Origin: Endozoicomonas sp965232255
GTDB lineage: Bacteria; Pseudomonadota; Gammaproteobacteria; Pseudomonadales; Endozoicomonadaceae
Length of the DNA: 64,000 bases
Assembly: GCA_965232255.1 (NCBI GenBank)
Contig: OZ246962.1
Coordinates: 1,054,001-1,118,000, forward strand
Direction of reading: 5' to 3'
Shown: one piece after another, positions 36,080-44,957 of the stretch
Layout: the number at the start of each line of letters is the position of its first letter
Position numbering within the stretch: position 1 is the first letter of the stretch
Notes under the pieces: generated by a model
Seen by the model: the letters and a program-made list of their open reading frames with translations, nothing else
Databases searched by the model: none
Told to the model about the DNA's origin: nothing
Made by a program: the position numbers and the translations under genes

Positions 36080-36102
36080 CACTGTTAAAAGCTCCATCCA
36101 CC

Positions 36103-36180
36103 AGATATTGCTGGAATTTTTGCTCTTTGTTCAGGTCAAAACAGCCACACTCACATGCCCAGGCAAGTTTTCCATAAGTC
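36103..36180. repeat. Upstream block U, copy 2 (before paralogue 3)
   Basis: Matches 29664-29740: GGAATTTTTGCTC, CAGGTCAAA and GCAAGTTTT in the same order. It lies in the 177-base gap between paralogues 2 and 3. Confidence 0.65.
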
Positions 36181-36256
36181 CAACATTGATTTGCCAGGTT
36201 TTTAAATTGGCAACTTGGGGACGCCAGTCCATTTTTCAGGCCAAGAGGCGGTTAGA

Positions 36257-39199
36257 TTGAAGGTATCAGCGCATAACGGAGTAAATCCTGCCTGGTCGGC
36301 TCCTCATCAGGTGCGGGAACGCACATCGACTGCCCAACGAGTCCGGATAAATCCTGAGGTGGAAAACTATCGAGTGATAGCAGGTGTAAACGAGCGCGAA
36401 CTTGAATTTCTTGAACATGTCTTGGACTACAGTACCTCAGTGCCCTTAAAACAACGTGGTATCAGTAAGGTTGTCCTTGATAGACCACATTATTTGCAAG
36501 CTCGTAGCTATTTGAGCCACGGAGAACCATTGAGTGAGCGATTATCAAAAGAAGGGATTGAAGTAATACTGCTTGAAGATATTACAGCATTTCTTGAGAA
36601 GCGTTACCCAAAGGTTTTAGCTACATTGGATTTGCTGGATAAACTATATGATTGTGACGCAGAGAGTGAGTGTCGTAACTTTTCAAAAAAGGTGTTTTCC
36701 GAAATATGTACTGATGTGCTTTTATTCTTTCTTCCTGAGTACGTCTTTAGTTCTGGTAATAATGATCATCTCAAAGTAGTAACTGTGACCAGAAATAATT
36801 TTTTTAGTTTTCTGTTTCTGCCATCTGAAGCTGATAACGACACAATCTCTGCGGGTGCGTTCATCGAAGGGGTCGAAGAGAGAGCAAATGAGCAGCTGTT
36901 TTACCCATCTTTTATTATTGATGGCAGCGCACTGAGAGATGTTACCACGAAGAGCAGTCGATCAATGGGACAGTTCTTTACTCCAGAGCATCCCCGTGGC
37001 TTCAGGCTTACTGTTCCCCCATACCACTACCTCTGGATAAATTCACATCACTTGGCCAAAGAGCTGGCACGAATTGTTAATCAGACGATTACTCGCTATT
37101 TTGATCAGCCCCTTATGGTGCGCATGACCGAAGATCAACTAAACAACAACAATGAAAACATGCCATTTTTTCAGAAATACAGTAAAAAATTAACAGAAGT
37201 AATTAATGACAAAGATCCTGGAAATACAGTGACCTGCTATAAGCCTATCCAGCTTGATCCAAGGAAAAACGTTACCTTCCATTGTTGGTCAAATGATCAA
37301 TCCGGATTTGGTTTTTATACCGATTTAAGATTCAATTTTATCTCTGTGCTGAGCAAGGAATACCAGGTTCCCGGTTTCAAAAAAGCAGCACAAGGCTGTA
37401 GGGTACAGTATATCGAGTATCCATCTTACGAATCATCTGAAATCCACGAACAATTAGCAGAGAAAAGCAATGTTTTGTGGTTACTGCAACCACCGATTGT
37501 TTTTTTCAGCAATAATGCCTCTGAAATGGCATGTTTTATCACGCGCGTTTTTCCGGATGTGTCTGAGAGCATTCAGGCAAAATACCTCATGGAAACAGCA
37601 TTCCGGACGAGTGGGCCGCGATCATTTTGTGTGCCCATAATCACACAGAGTGATGTCAGACAAATGGCAGCCAGTGCTGATCATATGCAAGAATTGGCAA
37701 GAATCAATAGAGACATCCTTGATCGGTATTCGCCGCAAGCTGAGCCGTTTTGCTATAACTACAGCCCCTCGCGCAATAGTAATTCACCTTCGTCCATGCT
37801 TACACCTCATTGTAATGATTACACAATGTTCGGCATTGTGGGCGGCTGTGCTGTAGCGCCAATACGTGCTTTGGCACCGGGGCTATTTCTGGGCATGATA
37901 GCGGGCTTTACCGACCACATTCATCGGGACGCCATAGCCCAACACCCGATTGCATGTGGTTTGGCGTGCATCGCATCAAGTGCTGCGGGATATTGCACTC
38001 TGGGGTTGTTTGGTGTTGGGCTGAATCTTGGTTGTTGGACTTGGCAAAGTTACTGGCGCCGTGAACAGATTATTGAATCTCGTTTCTGGGGTCACAAGCT
38101 GTTTCAAAGTCTGTCTGTGTCACCGCTGCTCATCGGTGGCATTTACCACTTCGCCATTGGCATGGCAGGCTTTGCACTCGGTAACTACTACATTGCAGCC
38201 GTGGCAAGAAAGGTCTTAAAAAACCACACTGGCGAAGGAAAAAAACAACGAGATTTGCCGACTGAGCGTCAGAAAAAAAGACGACGACTAACAAGAAAAC
38301 CAGCCGCGCTGGTAGCTTCGGAAATGACTGGACACCGGGAAAAACGCGAAAAAGATGCCGTCAGTACCGAGATATCTACTGGCGATTTTCACCGGGAGGA
38401 TCCCGTGGTTTTGCAGCGTCGGATGATTCACGACATGCTTTCTTCATCCGAAGAGCTACCATGGTCACTTCCTGATATTGAGCTTTTGGTTATGACTTAC
38501 GCTCGTGATATAGAGGATCGTCAGGAAAGGGCAGATTATCTAGAGCAACGGCTCGCAGAGTGTGAACGGACAACCGACGGACTGCTGTTTGCTGTTAAAC
38601 GGTTTCCTGATCTTTATGGGCTGTATTTACAGGCTAGCCAAAGTAATGACATCAGACGGGCAAAGGGACTGTGGGCAGTCCTTACGTCAACCAGCTCGCA
38701 GGAGCTTTTGGTTCTGACAGGCAAAATGCTGACTCAGGACTTCCTGAATAACGATGATCCAGCAAGGGCACTGACAACGCTAAACGATCCCAGACTGACT
38801 GGTGAAGCGGTGATGAGAATCATTGATGACCTACGTGGTGCAGATATTCTTTTCAGGGATGAGGTTCCGGAAAAATGGGCCAGAGCTTATCTGGCCCGGG
38901 TCAACCTGAGAGAGCGTAAACAGAAAACTGCGAATCACAGCCGTAATGCGGTCACCAGGTGGTTGCAGCAACGTGTCAAAAAGCCCGAGTTGACAGATAA
39001 CCTCTTGCACTTGGCAATGGATTTTCGCCTGACTGACAATTCCGATGAACAGACGCGGGTACTGATTCATCGATTCAGAGAGGCGCTGAGGGGACAGGCC
39101 GAGATCGAGAGTAGCTATCTTCCCGATATCAAGAATAAAGTATCGCGGTACTTGCGGGCGGGGGCGGTAGAAATCGCCCTGAACGAACCTCAACAGTAG
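36257..39199 (+). CDS. Large orphan protein, paralogue 3 of 3 (980 aa)
   Basis: The conserved TTG start at 36257 (LKVSAHNGVNPAW) follows AGAGGCGGTTAGA, the same site as in the other copies; an in-frame TTG at 36215 is not supported by the comparison. Segment order is unchanged: INPEVENYRV, FLPEYVFSSGNN, TVTRNNFFSFLFLP, a hydrophobic middle, KKRRRLTRK and the conserved C-terminal third. This is the most divergent copy in its N-terminal half. A possible stem (CAGTAGC and GCTACTG, 39193-39229) follows the stop. No recognised domain. Confidence 0.85.
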   Translation: MKVSAHNGVNPAWSAPHQVRERTSTAQRVRINPEVENYRVIAGVNERELEFLEHVLDYSTSVPLKQRGISKVVLDRPHYLQARSYLSHGEPLSERLSKEGIEVILLEDITAFLEKRYPKVLATLDLLDKLYDCDAESECRNFSKKVFSEICTDVLLFFLPEYVFSSGNNDHLKVVTVTRNNFFSFLFLPSEADNDTISAGAFIEGVEERANEQLFYPSFIIDGSALRDVTTKSSRSMGQFFTPEHPRGFRLTVPPYHYLWINSHHLAKELARIVNQTITRYFDQPLMVRMTEDQLNNNNENMPFFQKYSKKLTEVINDKDPGNTVTCYKPIQLDPRKNVTFHCWSNDQSGFGFYTDLRFNFISVLSKEYQVPGFKKAAQGCRVQYIEYPSYESSEIHEQLAEKSNVLWLLQPPIVFFSNNASEMACFITRVFPDVSESIQAKYLMETAFRTSGPRSFCVPIITQSDVRQMAASADHMQELARINRDILDRYSPQAEPFCYNYSPSRNSNSPSSMLTPHCNDYTMFGIVGGCAVAPIRALAPGLFLGMIAGFTDHIHRDAIAQHPIACGLACIASSAAGYCTLGLFGVGLNLGCWTWQSYWRREQIIESRFWGHKLFQSLSVSPLLIGGIYHFAIGMAGFALGNYYIAAVARKVLKNHTGEGKKQRDLPTERQKKRRRLTRKPAALVASEMTGHREKREKDAVSTEISTGDFHREDPVVLQRRMIHDMLSSSEELPWSLPDIELLVMTYARDIEDRQERADYLEQRLAECERTTDGLLFAVKRFPDLYGLYLQASQSNDIRRAKGLWAVLTSTSSQELLVLTGKMLTQDFLNNDDPARALTTLNDPRLTGEAVMRIIDDLRGADILFRDEVPEKWARAYLARVNLRERKQKTANHSRNAVTRWLQQRVKKPELTDNLLHLAMDFRLTDNSDEQTRVLIHRFREALRGQAEIESSYLPDIKNKVSRYLRAGAVEIALNEPQQ

Positions 39200-39251
39200 C
39201 ACGGTCAAGATTAACGTACACGGGCTACTGATTGGCGTCAGGCGCAGTTCT

Positions 39252-39668
39252 TTAGCGGTATGCTGTCGAATAATTTTCCATGGAAATCTGGTCGTTCAGC
39301 GTCCAAAAGTCGTAAATGATGCCAAGACCGAACAAACCGAGAGTGAACAGATAAATAATACCGGAAAACCATTTGCCCAGGTACATACGGTGAACGCCGA
39401 ACACACCAAGAAATGTCAGCAAAATCCATGCGACAGAGTAGTCGTATTTGCCAGCATAGAAACGCTGGTCCGCTTCACGATCCATGGATGGAATAAGGAA
39501 CAAATCAATCAGCCAACCAATACCGAAAAGACCAAAGGTGAATAGCCAGATGGTTCCTGTTATGGGTTTGCCGTAGTAAAACCGTGGTGCTCCCAGAAAT
39601 CCAAAAATCCACAGTACATAACCGATAACCTTGCTATGAGTATCGTACTTACCATAACTGTCGTTCAT
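39252..39668 (-). CDS. TM2-domain membrane protein (138 aa)
   Basis: Two TM2 units in tandem: residues about 14-60 (GFLGAPRFYYGKPITGTIWLF, then GIGWLIDLFLI) and about 80-125 (GVFGVHRMYLGKWFSG, then GLGIIYDFWTLNDQ). Each has the family's Gly-x-His/Pro-Arg-Phe/Met-Tyr motif between two membrane helices and the Asp-Leu/Phe end. TM2 proteins are small membrane proteins of unknown role. Not clearly linked to its neighbours; IS3 copy 2 is inserted about 108 bases upstream. Confidence 0.9.
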   Translation of the reverse strand: MNDSYGKYDTHSKVIGYVLWIFGFLGAPRFYYGKPITGTIWLFTFGLFGIGWLIDLFLIPSMDREADQRFYAGKYDYSVAWILLTFLGVFGVHRMYLGKWFSGIIYLFTLGLFGLGIIYDFWTLNDQISMENYSTAYR

Positions 39669-39806
39669 TTTTGTGGTTCCTCATCCTTTGGTTCGAAATT
39701 AAACAGCAATTATTTATTTGCAAACTGTATATGAGATAAAAAGCTCAGGTTTGGCCACATCAAGTTTCGTATGAAGTGTAGTGGTCAAGTAAAAATGGAC
39801 ACCTGA

Positions 39807-40631
39807 TTAAGCTGCTTTCCTGAATTCCTGTCGCTCAAAGTCCACTGGACTCATGTAATCGAGATAGGAGTGAAGTCTGTGGTTGTTGTAGAACAAAATG
39901 TAATCAATAACCGTTGCTTCAACATCAGCCCTCGTCTCGAAAATATAATGGTTAGTCCTTTCTCTTTTGAGACTTCCAAAAAAACGTTCCGTCACCGCAT
40001 TGTCCCAGCAGTCCCCCTTACGACTCATGCTGCATATCATGCCGTATTCTCTGAGTTGAGCCTGGTAGTCAAGAGAAGCATACTGGCTCCCCCGGTCTGA
40101 GTGGTGAAGCACTCCCGAGCTTGGTTTACGACTCCACCAGGCCATTTTCAAGGCCTCTAATGGCAACTCCGTCTTTATACGACTGCTCATGGACCAACCT
40201 ACGATTTTCCTTGAATACAAATCCATAACCACAGCCAAGTACAGCCAGCCTTCGCGGGTCCAAAGGTAGGTAATATCTGTCGTATAGACTTTATTTGCCT
40301 CTGTGACAGCAAATTCTCTGTTCAAGAGATTTTCCGCAACAGGCAGTTTATGCCTGCTATTTGTTGTCACCTTAAATTTTTTTGCACATTTCACTACCAG
40401 TCCTAGCCGTTTCATCAGTGTTGCTGCCTGATAGCGACCTACGTTGTAGCCCTTTTTACACAGTGCCTCTGCCATTCTTCGGCTGCCATATGAACGATCA
40501 GAGTCTGCAAAAATCTGTTGTGCATCAGCTTCCAGGCGAAACTGCTGCGCCGTTATGTTTTTCTGTTGAGCCCGTTGCTTTTGCCAGTGATAAAAGCCGC
40601 TGCGACCCACTTGCATTACTTTACAGAGCAC
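39807..40631 (-). CDS. IS3 transposase OrfB (DDE domain), copy 2
   Basis: Protein identical to the OrfB of copy 1, including the DDE residues. Produced by -1 frameshift from OrfA at the A6G run at 40709-40715; the frame's own first start is a GTG. Confidence 0.95.
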   Translation of the reverse strand: MLCKVMQVGRSGFYHWQKQRAQQKNITAQQFRLEADAQQIFADSDRSYGSRRMAEALCKKGYNVGRYQAATLMKRLGLVVKCAKKFKVTTNSRHKLPVAENLLNREFAVTEANKVYTTDITYLWTREGWLYLAVVMDLYSRKIVGWSMSSRIKTELPLEALKMAWWSRKPSSGVLHHSDRGSQYASLDYQAQLREYGMICSMSRKGDCWDNAVTERFFGSLKRERTNHYIFETRADVEATVIDYILFYNNHRLHSYLDYMSPVDFERQEFRKAA

Positions 40632-40675
40632 CCGAGTCGGGTAGACCTCCTTCTCCTGCTGTATGAATGCAAACC

Positions 40676-40978
40676 TTACAACAGCTCTTTCGCGAAGAAG
40701 GCCGTCGCCTTTTTTAAGATTTCCTGCTCCATTTTCAATTGCCGATTTTCAGCTTCCAGCTCTTTTATCCGTCGCTGATCCGGCGTTAAAGCCTGTTGTC
40801 CTTTGCCAGGAAAGGACATTTCCTTTTTTTCATCCTGCTCCCGCACCCAGCGTCTGAGGTTGCCAACATCAATATCAAGACTTCTGGCAACCTCTGCTGC
40901 AGCCTGTCCCTGCTCAACCACCATAGCAATGGCTTTACGCTTAAATTCTGGAGAATAATTCTTACGCTGCTTTGTCAC
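40676..40978 (-). CDS. IS3 OrfA, helix-turn-helix protein, copy 2
   Basis: Identical to OrfA of copy 1: HTH_Tnp_1 region plus leucine zipper, with the slippery A6G run ten codons before the stop. Confidence 0.93.
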   Translation of the reverse strand: MTKQRKNYSPEFKRKAIAMVVEQGQAAAEVARSLDIDVGNLRRWVREQDEKKEMSFPGKGQQALTPDQRRIKELEAENRQLKMEQEILKKATAFFAKELL

Positions 40979-41044
40979 TTTCTACCTCGTCATCAACTGC
41001 ACTATTGTGCTTAACGAGGTGTCCAAAGTCATTAGACCACTACA

Positions 41045-41329
41045 AAGTGAGTCGGCACCCCTCTAGAGAAACCCTTAATGGCTTGCAACCTCGGTATATG
41101 TGAAAGGCATTAGCATACAGGCTAAAAAAGCTTAAGGGTCATCCATTGCGGCATCAAGCCCGAATTATACTTCCCGTGTAGTTTATGCGTTCATACACCC
41201 AAGCTGAAGTGACCACCATTCAAGAGGACAATACGACGGGTTTGGCAAGATGTGAGTATGGGTCTGTACTGATAAAAGGCTGATGTTAAGCTGTCAGCGA
41301 TATGCCGAAAAAACATCCTTGCCGGGTCT
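41045..41329. other. Gap between IS3 copy 2 and rhdA
   Basis: About 285 bases. A minus-strand frame here (41191-41502) largely overlaps rhdA in another frame and is not believed. Nothing else recognised. Confidence 0.4.
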
Positions 41330-42160
41330 TTACGGCGCAACCGGTGTATCAGGCAAATTACCCCATTCAGACCAGGAGCCGTCGTATGCTTTGATGCGTC
41401 TGAAACCCAGTGCCTTGGCCACCAGGTAAGTGAACCCGGAACGATGATGGGCATGACAGTGGGTGATAATCTCTTTATCGCCAGTAATGCCCAGAGCGGC
41501 AAGATCGGTCGTCAGACCGTCCCGGATGCGGTAGTTTCTGGCTGGGTCCATGGCGCGAGTCCACTCGAAGTTAACTGCACCGGGAATATGGCCAGCCTTG
41601 AGCGCCATGGCTTTTTCACCTGAGAACTCCTCGGGAGACCGCGCATCCCAGATGACGACCTCCGGATTGTTCAGCATTCCAAGAATATAATCTTTGCTGG
41701 CGATCACACTGCTATCGATGCTCAGAGAGATAACCGACGGTGCTCGCTCATTGGCTACTGACTCTACGGGATAGCCTTCCTGCAACCAGGCGTGCATACC
41801 GCCATTGAGATAGGAATAATGACGATGACCGATTACATCCAACGTCCAGATAAAACGACCAGCCCAGCCACCGCCTTCGTCATCATAAACGACAAAGTGC
41901 TCTTTACCTGTGAAGCCAAGGGTGCTGAACAGTGACTCCAGTTGACTAAGGGGTGGCAGTTTGCCGCGAGCAGGAAGAATACCACTGTTCAATAGGTGGG
42001 GTTGCACATTGATGGCACCAGGCACATGGGCTTGGTGATACAAGCGCGCAGGACAGAGGTCGATAATCACCAGTCGTTTTTTCATTTCGCTGTTTCCGGC
42101 CAGAAAAGACTGGAAAAACTCAGGCTCCAGAACTAGCGGTAAGTTATCTACGTCGTGCAT
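41330..42160 (-). CDS. rhdA: Two-domain rhodanese, thiosulfate sulfurtransferase
   Basis: 276 residues in two rhodanese domains: an inactive N-terminal one (about 5-130, DLCPARLYHQAHVPGAINV) and an active C-terminal one (about 160-270, VIWDARSPEEFSG, GHIPGAVNFEW). The catalytic Cys is near residue 235 in THCHAHHRSGFTY, followed by KAYDGSWSEWGN as in Pseudomonas RhdA. Transfers sulfane sulfur to cyanide or thiol acceptors. In pseudomonads rhdA adjoins psd; here psd is about 30 kb away. Confidence 0.94.
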   Translation of the reverse strand: MHDVDNLPLVLEPEFFQSFLAGNSEMKKRLVIIDLCPARLYHQAHVPGAINVQPHLLNSGILPARGKLPPLSQLESLFSTLGFTGKEHFVVYDDEGGGWAGRFIWTLDVIGHRHYSYLNGGMHAWLQEGYPVESVANERAPSVISLSIDSSVIASKDYILGMLNNPEVVIWDARSPEEFSGEKAMALKAGHIPGAVNFEWTRAMDPARNYRIRDGLTTDLAALGITGDKEIITHCHAHHRSGFTYLVAKALGFRRIKAYDGSWSEWGNLPDTPVAP

Positions 42161-42259
42161 GATCGTATCCCGGTGTCAACCCGCGTGTATTGTAATGGCA
42201 AACAGGACGTTATTCATACAGGCTGGACAAAGAAACCATTATTACGCTCTACCAGCTAC

Positions 42260-44767
42260 CTACCAGCGTATTGGCTGAGGTTGGTTCATATAGACGCTGC
42301 GCATCTGGCGATCTTCATTGGGCTGGGGTTTGACGTAGCTCGGTTGCAAACGGTGCTTGGCATTAAAGAAATGGCTTGCCCGCTGCTCCAGATGCTCTCG
42401 TTTGGCTGGAAACAGCTCTGCCCTGAAGCCGTTAATATGGCCGGCAGTACTGCCCAGGGCGCAGCGCATAAAAAACTCCATCTCACTTTTCAGTTCAGGT
42501 TCTTGCAGAGCCTGTATCCATTCGATGACCGTTGTAACCAACTGCTCGTCTGACAAATGCTCAGGAAAAGCGCTGTTTCTGCGCATTGCCCGATAGACAG
42601 ACAGCATCATGAACTCCCAGGCGTAGTCGAGCAGGGTGGCAGTCTCTGCCTTAGTCAGCGTATTTTTTTCCTGAGCATGATTGGCGTGGCGCATCAGAGT
42701 CCAGGACAGCTCTAATAGAAGACGATGGATGCCCAATACCTGCTTACCGGTGTCGCTGGTAAGGATTTCCTGGTAAGTCAGCAACTCATTGACAAAGTCA
42801 CCGTCGTTGCGGTTTGTTTTGACCTCGTGCAATAGCCGATAGATTTTGCCATTCCAGTTGTCTTGCTTCATGGCATCGGTCACGGATACCGGTTTGCCGT
42901 TGCCGCTCATTACCATGAATGTGTCGTCTGGTGTCAACGCTTCAGTCTGGTTACGGTGATGCTTAAGCTGCAAATGTCCCAGTATCTTCCGACAAATGGC
43001 TTCAGGGTCTTGAGTGGATGGTAGCATCTCAAGTGGTGGCATCACTGGCGTTGTGGTTTCCTGAGTAGGCGATTCATCGTTTTCTGGTGCCAGCTGCACT
43101 TGTTGTGGTGATGCTCTATCTGAGACTTTTTTTAATGCCTGAGCCTCAGTTTTTAACAGCTCCACCAGAGTGCACTCTTGGCCGGTCCATGCCCTTAACT
43201 GCTGAAGCCCGGAAGGGTTAAACCTGGTACAACCAGCTCTGATTCCACCAAGCCTGTCGAGTTGTTTGATGATGTGGTGAAGTTCGTCAGACAGTGCATC
43301 GTTATCAGGAAGGACTTTAAGGCTATCCAGCTTAATACGCGCTATTTCCAGTTGCAGCCGTGGTTCAATGGTGATGCCAAGCTCATCACAGCGTTGTTCT
43401 GCCAGGATGATGGCATCATGGGCACGTTGGTGCTCACCGGCCTGATTGTACAGAAAGGCTTTGAGCCAGAATAGGCGATGATTATTGGTTTCAATCTGCA
43501 AAGCTGCGGAGGGGTTCTGATTGCAAATAGCGGTCAGCATCTGCTGAGCATTGGGATCATGGCTCTCAAGTTTGGTCAGAATGTTCTGCTGCCATGGGGT
43601 AAACGACAGTGAATGTGTATGGTTTGAGTGAGGATGAGCAAGCGTATAAATCAGGTCGAACCAGTAGCTTTCATCGTCTTTGGCCACGAGACTACTGAGT
43701 AACTCCAGATGCTGTTCATCGTTGAACACTTGCCAGCCAGGTAACAGTTTGTTGATAGCATCAATCAGCTTACTTTTGAAACCTTGTTCCAATTTAAATA
43801 AGTCATTTTTTTTCGATTTTTCCTCAATAATGGCGTTCAGGTTTTTTAGCTGTCGTGTGAATATCCTGATCAGGACGTCGGTAAACTGAGAGTGATATTT
43901 TTGGAAATAAGGCTTGTCCAACGATTGCAGGAGTTTTATCAAGGCTTTCAGGTTATCAAAATCAAACGTTGTGTTAGCAAAAATGGTTAACACCCGTGTT
44001 ATTGATTGTAAATGAATAGGGTTGATCGTATCAGCATGAACTTGCGCATATCGGGCAAAAGATTGATCAAACAGAGTGATCCATTTACCAAAATCTTTTA
44101 TTTCCTGTGCTGTTAATCTTTTTAGCAATTCTTTCTTTGGTTCCGTGAAGTGACTCAGGTGGGGGAAAAGTGACAGACAACAAAGATTGATGCTAGACGG
44201 GTCATCACTGGATAAGTCAGATTGAAGCTTATTGAGCATGCTGTTTAGTTCAACCGATTGGCTGTCTTTGTCAGAAGTTCTCGTTGGGCACCCGGAGTGA
44301 ATGCTGTTAATTAATTGTTTCCCGGTCAGGCGTACTGATTGACAGGCGTATTGGTAATGAATAGGGATTATTCTATTGACTACTTCTTTAATAGTGTCGA
44401 GTAATTCTGCACAACGATTTTCACAGATCAGGATTTTTTGTCCAGGATTGGATTTTTTACTTTTTCCTTTACTTTTACTGTTCAGAAGTAACTTGGTGTT
44501 GTCTTCCAGTGTTTTATCGATTCCGCGAACCAGAATGGACAGGATTTCGGCTTGGTAGATTTCGTCGTGCAGATTTTTTTCAGTGGGACAATCGTTGTGC
44601 TGCATACCTTTCAGATAATTAATTAGTGATTCCACTTTTGATAATGTGTATTGGCACTTTTGGGAGTAAAATTGAACGGAAGATGCACCTTCGGATTTGA
44701 TGATGTCGCAATTGGCTTTTATTTGACTGCCCAACTGTGGCGGTAAGACTGACAGCAGACGTTCCAT
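42260..44767 (-). CDS. Large orphan helical protein (835 aa)
   Basis: The start at 44767 (MERLLSVLPPQLGSQIK) has AGGGAG nine bases upstream; an ATG at 44818 lacks a ribosome site. The protein is almost wholly alpha-helical in look, with no signal peptide or membrane segment. Residues about 440-540 resemble a TPR-like pair (NHRLFWLKAFLYNQAGEHQRAHDAIILAE). A Pro/Thr/Glu-rich linker near 580-620 separates a C-terminal domain of about 230 residues. No family recognised. It lies between rhdA and rsgA where pseudomonads carry motAB. Confidence 0.8.
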   Translation of the reverse strand: MERLLSVLPPQLGSQIKANCDIIKSEGASSVQFYSQKCQYTLSKVESLINYLKGMQHNDCPTEKNLHDEIYQAEILSILVRGIDKTLEDNTKLLLNSKSKGKSKKSNPGQKILICENRCAELLDTIKEVVNRIIPIHYQYACQSVRLTGKQLINSIHSGCPTRTSDKDSQSVELNSMLNKLQSDLSSDDPSSINLCCLSLFPHLSHFTEPKKELLKRLTAQEIKDFGKWITLFDQSFARYAQVHADTINPIHLQSITRVLTIFANTTFDFDNLKALIKLLQSLDKPYFQKYHSQFTDVLIRIFTRQLKNLNAIIEEKSKKNDLFKLEQGFKSKLIDAINKLLPGWQVFNDEQHLELLSSLVAKDDESYWFDLIYTLAHPHSNHTHSLSFTPWQQNILTKLESHDPNAQQMLTAICNQNPSAALQIETNNHRLFWLKAFLYNQAGEHQRAHDAIILAEQRCDELGITIEPRLQLEIARIKLDSLKVLPDNDALSDELHHIIKQLDRLGGIRAGCTRFNPSGLQQLRAWTGQECTLVELLKTEAQALKKVSDRASPQQVQLAPENDESPTQETTTPVMPPLEMLPSTQDPEAICRKILGHLQLKHHRNQTEALTPDDTFMVMSGNGKPVSVTDAMKQDNWNGKIYRLLHEVKTNRNDGDFVNELLTYQEILTSDTGKQVLGIHRLLLELSWTLMRHANHAQEKNTLTKAETATLLDYAWEFMMLSVYRAMRRNSAFPEHLSDEQLVTTVIEWIQALQEPELKSEMEFFMRCALGSTAGHINGFRAELFPAKREHLEQRASHFFNAKHRLQPSYVKPQPNEDRQMRSVYMNQPQPIRW

Positions 44768-44910
44768 ATCGGGATACTCCCTGTTCTTATTATTCACGTT
44801 GGATGCATTCCCTGTCATGCATCGACAAATAACTGCGTGTACAGAATTGTATACAGAGCAATGTTTGGTACTGGTTCAGTTATTTGGACAAGATCAGGGA
44901 GCAATAAGTT

Positions 44911-44940
44911 CATAAAACAAAACAATGGTTTTGTTTTATG
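44911..44940 (-). terminator. Perfect 13-bp stem-loop after rsgA
   Basis: CATAAAACAAAAC and GTTTTGTTTTATG pair perfectly around AATG. On the minus strand the 3' arm is U-rich, so it can terminate rsgA; being symmetrical it may also act on the other strand. Confidence 0.75.
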
Positions 44941-44957
44941 CTGATAGATGTTTGGTT

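Larger units (their letters stand above)
39777..41044 (-). mobile_element. IS3-family insertion sequence, copy 2 (1268 bp)
   Basis: Same length, orientation and ends (TGTAGTGGTC...GACCACTACA) as the copy at 12246-13513. Flanked by its own 3-base duplication AAG (39774-39776 and 41045-41047), so it is an independent insertion and not one end of a composite transposon. Confidence 0.95.

Noticed and set aside
39660..39720. Possible tRNA T-loop (GGTTCGAAAT)
   Set aside because: No cloverleaf can be built around it; no tRNA was found in the window.
12246..41044. The two IS3 copies as ends of one composite transposon
   Set aside because: Each has its own target duplication (TGA and AAG) and the enclosed DNA includes the essential atp operon.
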